The notes under the pieces were generated by a model, which was not told the DNA's origin, made no database searches, and worked only from the letters and a program-made list of their open reading frames with translations. From positions 317,243 to 374,742 of the forward strand of contig CAJNDS010000446.1 in assembly GCA_905221605.1 (NCBI GenBank): a stretch of 57,500 nt of DNA, in the 5' to 3' direction. Within the stretch, counting starts at the first letter, position 1; the number at the start of each line of letters is the position of its first letter. The position numbers and the translations under genes are program-made. Positions 43,101 to 52,720 of this stretch are shown here, in pieces. This DNA comes from Symbiodinium natans. Taxonomy: Eukaryota > Sar > Dinophyceae > Suessiales > Symbiodiniaceae.

Positions 43101-44105
43101 GAAGCCCAAGTGAGTTTGTTAGCTTTGCCGGATGATCTGCTCCACAAGGCTCAAGCCTTTCTGCAAGATGAGCCAGCCAGATCAGCTCGTGCGAGCGAGC
43201 TCTTCGACACTGAGCTGAATTGGGGCAGCGACCAGGATCGCACGAAGCTTTGGGTCACGCTGCTCTTCGAGCTATCCAAGAGATGCCCGGAAGACACCGT
43301 GGCCCGGAGCCTCATGCTGGAAGCCATGCAACTCCTCCTGCGGCTGGAGCCTTCATCCATCCTGGCACTTGCAAGGCAGCTTGCTGCAGGCGGTCGAGGT
43401 GTGGAAGCCGCACAGGTTGGTGTTGCGGCCGCACAAGCCTTTGCAAGTTGCAACAGGCAAGAGGATGCTCTGCAGTCCTACCTCTTTGCCTACAGCCTGG
43501 ACCCGAACAACGCGCACGCCTCGCGTGGTGCAGTCACAGAAGCTAGCAGAACATGCTCCGAGCTGCAGAGGCTGAACAGGGAGCAGCATGCCACCATTGC
43601 GTCCCAGGGTGCCAGAATTGCCGCTTTGGAAGACAAGGTGAAGAGCTTGGGTGGCCCGCCGGTGATCGTTGGCAGCTCACGCTCTATCCAGACAGGGCCG
43701 GGTACATCCTTATTCCTTGGCGGGCCGATCATCTTCGCTTGGGACATTTCGCAGGAGGACTTCTCGGGGCTGTCCAAGGGGGAGTGCAGAGAGAGCCCGA
43801 GCTTTACGCTGCCAGGGCTTGACATCAAGGTCTGGATAAGGTACCATCCGCAAGGGGAGCAGCGCTCACCCAATGGATTTGCAGCTGTTTTCCTGATGCG
43901 AGATCAGAAGAGCAAGGTCCAGTTTGAGCTGAGCATGGATTCAAACTCCTGGAAGTCCGAGAGCTTTGATCATCTGCCATGGAATGAAGCTGGAGAGGGT
44001 CGAGGAACTTGCAACACATTCTTCCGGCAAGGGCGCTGCAAGATCCAAGCGACCATCCAAGCAGTGCGGCTCCACGGCTCCGACGACCTGACCTATCGCT
44101 TCTAG
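40137..44105 (+). CDS. U-box / MATH-domain E3 ubiquitin ligase, copy A
   Basis: Seven exons in one frame: 40137-40214, 40523-40738, 40922-41002, 41610-41699, 41784-41886, 42011-42113 and 42737-44105, total 2,040 bases. Residues 1-98 are acidic and Ser/Ala-rich. The U-box spans about 104-175: H-L-C-P-I-L-H-S-M-M-E-Q-P, D-G-F-T-Y-E-R-M-A-I-E-E-A-L, then S-P-K-T-N-E-P-M and I-P-N-H. A helical region follows, with a TPR-like repeat (E-D-A-L-Q-S-Y-L-F-A-Y-S-L-D-P-N-N), a short coiled coil, and a C-terminal MATH/TRAF-like fold (W-D-I-S-Q-E-D-F-S, W-I-R-Y-H-P-Q-G). By family, U-box proteins bind E2 enzymes and MATH domains bind substrates. The intron after 41002 is GA-AG; those after 41699, 41886, 42113 and 40214 use GC. 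The stop (TAG) is 8 codons earlier than in copy B. Further 5' exons are likely. Confidence 0.8.
41700..41783 (+). other. 84-bp GC-AG intron in the U-box of copy A, absent from copy B
   Basis: Copy B reads M-G-T-N-I-I-P-N without interruption, while copy A has M-G-T-K, 84 extra bases, then V-I-P-N. The insert starts gcgcat, ends tgccag and contains telomere-like words (gggtttatagg, ggggtttggg). It is 3n long without an in-frame stop, so retention would add 28 residues inside the U-box. Confidence 0.8.
42205..42220. repeat. Poly-C tract
   Basis: A run of about 14 C in the last intron of copy A. Confidence 0.8.
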
Positions 44106-44109
44106 ACGT

Positions 44110-44760
44110 TCTCCCTTTGATTGTTCACGCAGTAATATTTGCGAGACAGAGAGCTATATGTAGTAGGTAGAGACGTAGGTGCACTTAACCTACATAGGTT
44201 AATCGTTTAAAGCCGGTCTTCATCCGACGTGAGCTCGAAGCTCTCCGTTGGATCCGCCGCCCTGGGCGCCAGTTGCGCATAGCGTCGCTGGATTCGGTGG
44301 CAACACTTAGCGCGCTGGGTGGCTGATGTTCTCCTGACAGCCCTATGCAGCCTATACACCCTAAACAACTAAATCCTACATGCCAGACCCCCCGTACCTT
44401 ACAACGCTACGAAGAGGCAACCCCCTTTAACTGCTAAGAACTCCAAGCCCTAAAAGCTGTACGTGCCGGGCCAAGGACCCTCCTCCCCACCCCCACTCGC
44501 CCTTATGCCCGCGCCGGAACCACTTTTCAGCTCAGGCGTTTGAGGGCTCTTGAGCTGAGCCCTGACCAGTCGAGATCCCAAGCCGCTAAGCTTACACTCG
44601 CACGTTTCAGCCACAAGTTACTTCCGTTGCACGTAGCAGTTAATGCTCGACCCATGCAACCCCTAACCCTGCCTTAACCCCCAAAATATCCTAAAACCCT
44701 AAACCCTGAAGCCCTTATAACTAAAAAACACCTAAACCCTAAAACTCTAAACCAGCAGAG
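44110..44760. other. Intergenic spacer after copy A
   Basis: Unique sequence with no exon signal. Around 44630-44655 'cagttaatgctcgaccc' and 'catgcaaccc' match the copy A region at 38510-38555, so the duplicated unit begins here or shortly before. Confidence 0.45.
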
Positions 44761-44764
44761 CGCA

Positions 44765-44796
44765 ATGTCGTTCTTGGGAAGCCGCAAGCGCAAGAG
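44765..44796 (+). CDS. Possible first exon of U-box gene copy B
   Basis: ATG at 44765 starts M-S-F-L-G-S-R-K-R-K-R, then a GT donor (gttctg). The flanks match the copy A candidate at 38593-38625, with one deleted base near the donor. A basic N-terminus (R-K-R-K-R) is specific to this copy. Joining to downstream exons is inferred. Confidence 0.4.
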
Positions 44797-45286
44797 GTTC
44801 TGCTGCAGGACCCTGGGGTCTAGGGTTTTCGGGGTATGGGGGTTCAGGTTTGGGAGTTAACCGTAAACGTGTTTTGCACTCAGAGCGGTTTTTGAGGGCA
44901 GCCCGGACCCGTGGGTTGGGTCGGCGGCGCGCTAGGCCGTAAACCCTCTACTGTTCTAGCCTTCCGAGCCGCGTGGCCGTATGTCTGCCTTTCCTTTCAT
45001 TTATTCATGTACTGGGCTAGGGTTTTGGGTTTTGGGTGTAAGGCTTAGGGGCTTGAGTCCCTAAGCTCTAAACTCTAAACCCACATCCTTCTATCTGCCA
45101 TGAGGGGCTGGCCCCAAAAGCCCAGCAGGGTTTAGGGGTTTAGGGGCTTCGGGGGCTTGGGGTTTCGGGGGCTTAGTGTCTAGGGTTTAGGGGCTTCGGG
45201 GTTGCGGGGTTTGGGGCTCTAAGGTTTTGAGGTTTAGGGTTAGGGGTTTTAGGATTCTATATAGGGTTTAGGCTTTAGGGGCCCAG

Positions 45287-45361
45287 GAGGGCCAGGGCCA
45301 CGGAGTCGCTTGACATCTCTGGCGACAAGGATCCGGCGCAGGCGATCCGAGGGTCCACAGT
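45287..45361 (+). CDS. Candidate 5' exon of copy B
   Basis: After 'gcccag' the frame reads R-A-R-A-T-E-S-L-D-I-S-G-D-K-D-P-A-Q-A-I and four further residues before degenerate TTTAGGG repeat. Acidic/Ala composition fits the N-terminus of this gene family. The 3' boundary is not clear. Confidence 0.35.
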
Positions 45362-45364
45362 CTT

Positions 45365-46740
45365 AGGGATTTAGGGGGGTTTGGGGGCGTTTTGGGGGTT
45401 TAGGGTTTAGGGCTTGGGGTTTAGGGTTTGGGGCTTCGGGTTTAGGGTTTAGTATAGGGCTCGGGGTTTAGGGTTTCGGGTTTGGGGGTTAAGGATCGCA
45501 AGGCCTTGAGTCTTAGGATTTCTCTCTTCATTCTAGGGCTTTAGGGTATACGGTATAGGGTTTCGGGTTTAGGGTTAAGGTTTTGGGTCTTTGGGGGCTT
45601 AGGGTTCAGGATAGTGGGTTTAGGGTTTAGGGCTTAGGGCAGGTAGGCTTTCAGGGTGTTCGTTATTTGCTGTGGAGTCTCAGGCAACTGAGACTGTAAG
45701 GTTACCGGTTTTCAGTCTATACTTTTTTGGTTTCGGTGTCCTTGGGGACCTGAACCTGAATCGCCAAGACCCTAAAATCCTAATCCTAAAACCCTGAACT
45801 CTAAGCCCTAAACCCTAAGTCCTAAACCCTAAGCCCCTAAACCCTAAACCCATTTAGCACTCTTTGGAACTCCTTAGGGGACTCTTGGGTTGGGGCGGGG
45901 CTTGGGTTCCAATTTTCTGCGTTGAGGGCCGGGGGTTTAGGGCTTTTGGGGCTGAAGTTCGTGTTCAGGATCTAGAGGCTTCGGCGTTTTGAGGGTCGAA
46001 GGTTTAGGGTTCGGGACAAGGGTTTGGTTGGGAGTTTGTTTGGTGTTTAGTTCTGGTATCCATTACAAGGACCCAAACCTTTGCCTTGCATGATGTGATG
46101 GTACAACTCTCGCGCAGGGTTCAGATGGTCCCTTGCAAGGTGTCAGTACCTCAGCCATCCTAGACTCTACCAAAAGAGCTCAACCCTCTACTTCTTGGCT
46201 AATCAATAATAATAAGGCTACCCAAGAATCTCATAAGGTTCACGGTAACAAGCCACGAAGAAGTAGCTTTGGGATAAGCCCTTCGACGGCCTCTACGCCA
46301 CAAGTGCTTTATTCCCGCAAACCTGCAATCCCCAAGCAATTGTTTAAACGTTGAAGCTTCGAAGATTCGGTTTCAGGGTTTAGGATTTAGGGTTTAGGGA
46401 TGCAACATCAAAGTTGCAGGCGACTACTGAAGGTTGCTGGTGGGCAACAGCTACTGGACTAGAACCTTTGCGTTACTCAGCTTGCCCCGTGTGCGCCCGA
46501 TGCCCTTCAATTATGAATCCAATGTATGCACGCTTGTGAATAACCCCCTGGTTCTTAGTAGGGAATGAGGGCATTAGGGCTCTACGTATATATCTATATA
46601 TATATATATATATGTATATTTTTCATTTACAAAATTGCGGTTTAGGGTTTAGGGTTTAGGGCCATAAACTTATTTATGTATATACAGGGATTATACAGGG
46701 TACCTCAGTCCCTCACTCCCTACGAAGCACACCCTCGAGA
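45365..46740. other. Degenerate TTTAGGG repeats and unique DNA, no supported exon
   Basis: Degenerate TTTAGGG/TTCGGG repeats (45365-45660) are followed by decayed repeat and unique DNA. An open frame at 46133-46354 (73 codons, Ser/Lys-rich) has no splice or domain support. (TA)n lies at 46588-46615. The whole stretch would be intronic if copy B starts at 44765. Confidence 0.45.
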
Positions 46741-46747
46741 CTGCCAG

Positions 46748-46800
46748 GCCCTGTGCTCTGCCGATGCAGCGCCCCTGGCAGCAGTCGCGGAGGAGAGCCG
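46748..46800 (+). CDS. Probable 5' exon of U-box gene copy B
   Basis: After 'actgccag' the frame A-L-C-S-A-D-A-A-P-L-A-A-V-A-E-E-S-R runs to gtttag at 46801, the first bases of a long TTTAGGG array. It is the counterpart of 39736-39788 in copy A. Confidence 0.45.
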
Positions 46801-46990
46801 GTTTAGGGTTTAGGGTTTAGGGTTTAGGGTTTAGGGTTCGGGCTAGGGCTTAGGGCTTAGGGTTTAGGGTTTAGGGTTTAGGGTTTAGGGTTTAGGGTTT
46901 AGGGTTCAGGGTTCAGGGTCTAGGGTTTCGGATTTAGGGTTTAGGGTTTAGGGTTCAGGGTTTAGGGTTTCGGGTTTAGGGTTCAGGGTT
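46801..46990 (+). repeat. (TTTAGGG)n array starting at a splice donor
   Basis: About 25 units with TTCAGGG, TTTCGGG and GCTTAGGG variants. The array supplies the donor of the exon ending at 46800. Confidence 0.93.
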
Positions 46991-47019
46991 ACAGGCTAAG
47001 GAGACCCGAAACTTAAAAC

Positions 47020-47121
47020 GGGGGTTTACGAAAATGAGGGGACCCTAAAGAAGACCCCAAATAGAGGAATTCCTTTGCAATGAGGACACCAAGAAGGTAC
47101 CCTGAATTTCGGAAACCCCCC
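47020..47121. mobile_element. MITE-like element, family 2
   Basis: Begins 'gggggtttacgaaaatgagg' and ends 'ccctgaatttcggaaacccc', imperfect terminal inverted repeats. Internal 'aagaccccaaatagaggaat' resembles the 34931 and 55250 copies. The start of the open frame 47080-47439 lies inside it, which argues that frame is not a gene. Confidence 0.6.
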
Positions 47122-47630
47122 AAATGGGCCTATACGTGGCACAAGGCTGCTCTGGGATGGAATTTGCAGGGGGTAGGGAAGTATCAGCAGAGACCAGAAT
47201 CCGACTTTACGGGCCGTCCCCTGTGCAGCTTAAACAAGAATGCGCCAACTGCGAGCAGTGAGTGTCAAACTCAAGCATGGGGATTGGGGTTGTCTCCAAA
47301 ACCACCTGAAAGTGCAGATGTTTCCAAGAACATTCTGCGCAGCATTGTCTTGGCCCGCGACTTGGCCTACGACCAAGACTACTATTTGCTTCAGAACCCC
47401 AAAAGAATTAGACAAATAATCCCTATACTATACCCTTAATAAGGAAGAACATCTAGCAACTAGTAGACGAGACCTTCCGGTGCAGTTGAACCTTGTCTAG
47501 ACCCTGTAGTCCATTCCTCAGAGTTTCGGGCGCCCAATAGGGCACAGGAAGAACTAGTTCAGCCCTAAATCCCGAAAAATATACCCTAAACCCTAAACCC
47601 TAAAACCTAAACCCCATCTGTGTTCAACAG

Positions 47631-50600
47631 GAAGACACCTCCCTGCTGGTGGGCCCAAACGCAGCGGAGCTTGAGGAGAATGCCAGCAAAAGGCCGAAGA
47701 CGGAGGTGCGCCTTCGGGTTGGTAGCAGGTCTTCGGCCAGAGTTGAGCGTTTGGGGTTTAGGGTTTAGGGTTTCGGGTTTGGGGTTAAGGGTTTAGGGTT
47801 TAGGGTTTACGGTTAGCAAAGGTCCTGGGGGCATTTTATCGCAATGGCGCGCATGGTTTGACAACTTTTCGGTGTCTGCAGCGCGCGCTGTGGGCCGGAA
47901 GGCTCCCTAAACCGATTCAAACCCTGTAAACCCTATAAGCCCTATTACTTGGAGGTTCATGGTACTTATTAGCCAGTTATGACTGTACTTATAGCCCACT
48001 TGCATGTCACTACTTAGGTAGCCTTAATCTGGTTATAAGTACAGTTATAAGTACCGTTATAATTGGTCAACAAGTACCATGAACCTCCAAGTACACCCCC
48101 CCCCTATAAACCCTAAGCTCCAAACCGCTCATGTGGTGCCAGGATGCTCCCGCCACCAACATCGCAGGCGCAGATGCCATTTCAGGTGGCCAGTTCTTTG
48201 AATTCAGGACCCTTTTGGGGAGCATTATACAAGGCTCCCTACTATTGTATATTCTAATATTAGCATTAGTAGGAACCCCAATTCCCTACTACTGTATAAT
48301 TATTATCGTGTTAAAGTAGGAACCCCCAATTAGGAACCCACTATTTATATAGGGAGCCCATACTTCCGACGGCCCAGGTGCCGCGGGGGCTGCCGACCCG
48401 CCAGCGCAAGTGGCGTTGGCGTCCCGTCCTGCAGAAGATCCTTGGGGACAAAGTCACAAAGGATGAACCCCAAAAATTGGGGCGGCACGACTAGAATTCC
48501 TGTTTTAAAGTATATGAGCCGCAAACCCTTTGAGGGTTCATTTGGTCCGCAAGGATGTGCTACGAACTGGTGCCGAAATGGCAGCCGATCGGGAGTCGGA
48601 TGAAGAGTCAAGGGCGGAGTCGGCGGAGCTTTTGGCAGCTTGTCCGCAAGTGCTTGGAGCTGATTACTAGGTAGCACACCCGCTCCCTACAACTGGGGCC
48701 TTTCCCCTTGTCGCAGGGTCTTAAACAGCTTCTGGGTCTGGAAAGGGAGCAGGGAATAGGAAAGGGACCTTTCAAAGGATTGCATGTAAGGGAGTGGATT
48801 GTGAACGGGGGCGTTGTAAGGCTTTTGAGGCAAGAGGTGAAGACGTTGCAATCCGTAGACCCAAAGCCTTGGCTGGAACCTGAAAGAGGACCATGCGCAC
48901 GTCAGGGCTGCGGACTACTCCCTTCTTTAAACTTAGTTTCCTTACAGATTATGTTACCAGTCTTTTCTTGTGTAGAACCTGCGCAAACATATTTTATATC
49001 CACAAAGAATTTTAGTTCCTTTTTGATTCTGATGTTGTAAAGAAAGTATGGCCCAGTTGTTGGGAGCTGCTTGCCAGTGTAATGGTTACAAGGGCGTCCT
49101 GCGTAGTGCTTCGAATATTTAAGCCAAGAGGTCAGGGCCTTGACATTGAACTGCAGAAGCGAAGATACTCAAGAAATGCGTCTGCTCTGCAAACCTTGTC
49201 TTCGAAGAGGGCCCCTCCGGACCCAATATGCGCTGGACCCTTTCTTATTCGGGACCAGACTTGTCTTTGCAGAGGGTCCAGCATTCCGTGCTGCAAGCTC
49301 CTATAACCACATGGCCTCCCAAGGGAAGTCTGCGCAGACGATCTCCAGTAAGTATGCTTCACGAGCTTAGGTTAACAGGCTTCTGACGGACCCCGATGAG
49401 CACTTGTGCCCGATCCTCCACTCAATGATGGAGCATCCGGCTGTAGCAGAGGACTGTATCCACAAATAAGCCCTAACCCTAAACCCTAAATCCTAAACCC
49501 TAAACCGTAAACCCGAACCAGGGCCAACCTGGAACCTTGAAGTCCTAGTTCTTCCGAGTAAGCTTGCAGAAAAAACCGCCTCAACTTGCCTCAGAGGATG
49601 GCTTCACGTACGAGCAGAAGGCCATTGAAGAGGCCTTGCAGTATCGCCACCGGAGCCCGAAGACCAATATGCCCATGGGGACAAACATCATCCCGAATCG
49701 AGACAAGAAAACTGCCATCATCAACTACAAGGAGCAAACCGTCCTGGAGATCATCTCAGTTGCTCCACGGGTCAGCAGCTACTACGCAGGCAAGCGGCCC
49801 TGAACCCTCCACCGCAGAAGTAAAACCAAGCAGCCCTGGGGCCCTGGAAGGAAAAGTCCTAAATCTTGAACCTATAGAATATTATTAATCCCCCCAAAAC
49901 GAAAAGAATCCCTATCATAAGCATTTCTAGGCCGTAAACCTGCCCTGTAGCCCTGTACACTCTACTGGCAAGCAAGCTCCCTCCCTTAATCCTCAACCGC
50001 AGAAGTAAAACTCATAATTGTCCTGGGGCCCTGTAAGCCCTGAGCGCAGGCAAGCTGCTGCAGAAGGCCGAGAGCTTTGTTCGACCGGAGCTCCCGGACA
50101 GGACCGCGAGAGCAACGCTGCTCCAGCTCTTGCGGCTGAGGCTTTGCTGTTGGTCCCCTATCCTCGTAAACCTCCAATTCTCGAACCCCTTGATGTTTTG
50201 GGTTGTATAGGTCTCTTCGAGAACTTGAGGGTTTAGGGTATTGAGGGTTTAGGTTGACGTCGGCTAGTTTAGGTTCCTTTGGGTCGTTCCCATACTGCAT
50301 TTTCAAAACAGTGCTGTCATGCCTTCTTCCGCGTTGAGCATCCGAGGAAGGCAGGCCGAGTTGTGGAGCAGCGCCGCGACGCGGTGTCCGAACTGCTCAG
50401 CATTCTCAGTGGCTGGGAAGATTCCGAGACCGTCATGTACTTGCTTCAGAATTTCGAGGCATATGGGTTGCAGTCGCACCTGAGTCAGTGCGACGACAGG
50501 ATGGTTGCCAAACTGCAGGCAGCAGCACGCATCCCTCCGACCTTGCCGTGCCATGGCACCCTCGACTGGGAGCATGGTCGCAGGCTCCTGGCCAAAGCGC

Positions 50601-51727
50601 GAACCGCTGATGGCGCCCAAGCTTTGTGGCAGTTCGTGCTCCCACTGAGCACGGGAGGTGATCCTGGAGATTGGATGGATACTGCAGCTTTGGTGCTGGC
50701 GGCAGTCCATGATGCTGCTCAGGTGGATTTGGCAGCCCTGCCGGATGATCTGCTTCAGAAGGCCAAATCGTTTCTGCAAGACGAGCCAGCAGCATCAGCT
50801 CGTGCGAGCGAGCTCTTCGACAGTGAGTTGAACTGGGGCAGCGACCAAGATCGCAGCAGGTTTTTGGTCACGTTGCTCTTCGAACTATCCAAGAGATGTC
50901 CGGAAGAAGGCGTGGCCCAGAGCGTCATGCGGGAAGCCATGCAACTACTCCTGCAGCTGGAGCCTTCTTCTATCCTCGCACTTGCAAAGCAGGTTGCTGC
51001 AGATGGTCGAGCTGTGGAGGCCGCGCAGGTTGGTGTGGCAGCTGCCCAAGCCTTTACAAGTTGCAACAGGCAAGAAGAAGCTTTGCAGGCGTACCTCTTT
51101 GCGTACAGCCTGGACCCGAACAACGCGCACGCCTCGCGTGGTGCGGTCGCAGAAGCTAGCAAAACGTGCTCCGAGCTGCAAAAGATGAACAGGGAACAGC
51201 ACGCCACCATTGCGTCCCAGGGTGCCAGAATTGCAGTGCTGGAGGAGCAGGTGAAGAGCTTGGGTGCTGGCGCCCTTCGTTCCTTCCAGGATGGGCCGGG
51301 CACCACCTTATTCCTTGGCGGGCCGATTATCTTCTCTTGGGACATTTCACAGGAGGACTTCTCGGGGCTGTCCAAGGGGGAGTACAGAGAGAGCCCGAAG
51401 ATTGCCGTGCCAGGGCTTGACCTCAAGGCCTGGATAAGGTACCATCCGCAAGGGGAGGAGCGCTCACGCGATGGATTTGCGGGTGTTTTCCTGATGCGAG
51501 ATCAGAAGAGCAAGGTCCAGTTTGAGCTGAGCGTGGACTCGAATACCTGGAAGTTCGACAGCATTCATGATCAGCCATGGGCTGAAGCTGGAGAGGGTCG
51601 AGGAAACGCCAACAGTTTCCGGCAAGGACCGCACCGCAAGATTCAGGCGGCCATCCACGCAGTGCGGCTCCGGGGCTCCGACGACCTGACCTATCGCTTC
51701 CAGACGATGTCATCTCCCTCCGCGTAG
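47631..51727 (+). CDS. U-box / MATH-domain E3 ubiquitin ligase, copy B
   Basis: Exons 47631-47705, 48143-48185, 48378-48436, 48554-48658, 49371-49451, 49597-49789, 50050-50152 and 50347-51727 join in one frame and total 2,040 bases, the same as copy A. The domain order is the same: acidic N-terminus (includes R-E-S-D-E-E-S-R-A-E-S-A-E-L-L), U-box (H-L-C-P-I-L-H-S-M-M-E-H-P, D-G-F-T-Y-E-Q-K-A-I-E-E-A-L, I-P-N-R), TPR-like repeat, coiled coil and MATH-like C-terminus ending S-P-S-A. The acidic exon of copy A is split here by two extra introns, and the U-box intron of copy A is missing. The U-box is interrupted by a GA-AG intron after 49451, as in copy A; donors after 48658 and 49789 are GC. Reading A and B together is the main support for both models. 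Confidence 0.8.
47946..48093. mobile_element. MITE-like element, family 1, longest copy
   Basis: Ends 'tacttggaggttcatggtac' and 'gtaccatgaacctccaagta' are perfect inverted repeats over 20 bases. Total 148 bp, AT-rich centre, no ORF, TA at both ends. It sits in the intron just upstream of the copy B exon at 48143. Confidence 0.9.
48186..48377 (+). other. 192-bp GT-AG intron in copy B, absent from copy A
   Basis: The copy A exon is continuous here (P-D-A-S-S-D-A-A-V-A-A-D); copy B reads A-D-A-I-S-G, then the insert, then A-A-G-A-A-D. The insert is bordered by CAGGTG(G/C)C on both sides and holds inverted 'ctactattgtata' / 'ctactactgtata' and 'aggaacccccaattagg' motifs typical of a small element. 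Confidence 0.85.
48437..48553 (+). other. 117-bp GA-AG intron in copy B, absent from copy A
   Basis: Copy A reads P-Q-E-D-V without a break; copy B reads P-A-E, insert, D-V. The insert starts gatcct and ends cgcaag, followed by GAT. Its edges are near-duplicates ('gtcctgcagaagat' and 'gtccgcaaggat'). Confidence 0.85.
48665..49365. other. Large unique intron of copy B
   Basis: This lies between the acidic exon and the U-box exon. It is free of telomere-type repeat, unlike most introns here, and has open frames (48708-49040, 49082-49306) without known domains. In copy A the equivalent intron is only 183 bp (40739-40921), so this is a large insertion in B. Confidence 0.5.
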
Positions 51728-51729
51728 TC

Positions 51730-52715
51730 GATTTTCAGCGAAGGTTCGCCACGGTTTCTAGTGTATCTTTGAGGGGGACGTGTAGGATGAGGTTGTTTAC
51801 AGCCGTTATCCGTCCGTGTGCTCGGAGGGCGCCAGGTGCACAGGTGTCCTTCAACAACGAAACTTCAGAGCGCGGCAGTGTTGAGAGATTTGGAGGGCTT
51901 TGGGGTTTGAGTCCAGTTACTTGCTGCTCTCATGACTGTCACTCGTATCCTGAACCCTAAACCCTATGCCCTGAACACCAGAACACTTGAACATAGCTTC
52001 TACAGATCCTCAAACGTCAAACCGTGATACGCTGCCAATTTCTTGCCAGTGAGGTCAGGACTAGCGACACCTTTGGCTAAAAAAATCCTCCAAAGGACAC
52101 TTCCTGCTTGGGTTTATGCAGGGTAGGTTTTCACCACAGTTTAGAAGCTTAGGCTCCAGAAGCCAGACCCTCAATCCTACCCTAAGCCGCGAAACCCTAA
52201 GCTCCCAAATGCCTAAACTCCAAACCTACGCCCTAGGACACCGGACCCCAGGACTCACCGAGAGCCTTAAGGTCCTCCCTATAAACTCCGTGATCCCCAT
52301 GAGGCCCTGTAAGCCCACAGATAACAACGAAGCTACATGCCTCTATACTCCCAAAGCCCTGATCAAAGACTTCTAAAGCCCCCTCCCCACCTAAACAATA
52401 ACACCCCTAAATCACCAAACCCTAAACCCCAAACCCCTAAACCCCTCTAAAAGCTTGTGCCCAAACCCCTAGAACCCCCCCCTAAAGCCCTGAGCCCGAA
52501 ACCACCTACCTGAAGCCTCTAACGTAGTTCCGTTTCGGGCAATAGGGGGAGTCTAGTATACTACCCGCAAACTGGTGCCACGCACCACCTGGGACCCTGT
52601 GGGACCCTAAACCCCGAACCCTAAACCCCAAACCCCTAAACCCCAAACCCTAAACCCCAAACCCCCAAACCTTAAACCCTAAACCCCAAACCCCAAACCC
52701 CAAACCCCCACTCCT
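51730..52715. other. Spacer after copy B
   Basis: Mostly unique DNA to 52390, then CCCTAAA/CCCCAAA repeats (52400-52470, 52610-52710). Open frames (51769-51960, 52116-52376) have no splice or domain support. The interval may contain the 5' end of the gene model that begins at 52721. Confidence 0.45.
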
Positions 52716-52720
52716 CCGAG

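Noticed and set aside
47080-47439. 119-codon frame as a gene
   Set aside because: Its start lies in a MITE-like element and it has no splice support or recognised domain; copy A has no counterpart.
50755-51426. 223-codon minus-strand frame opposite copy B
   Set aside because: It is a shadow of the strongly supported + strand U-box/MATH coding exon; a similar shadow occurs opposite copy A.
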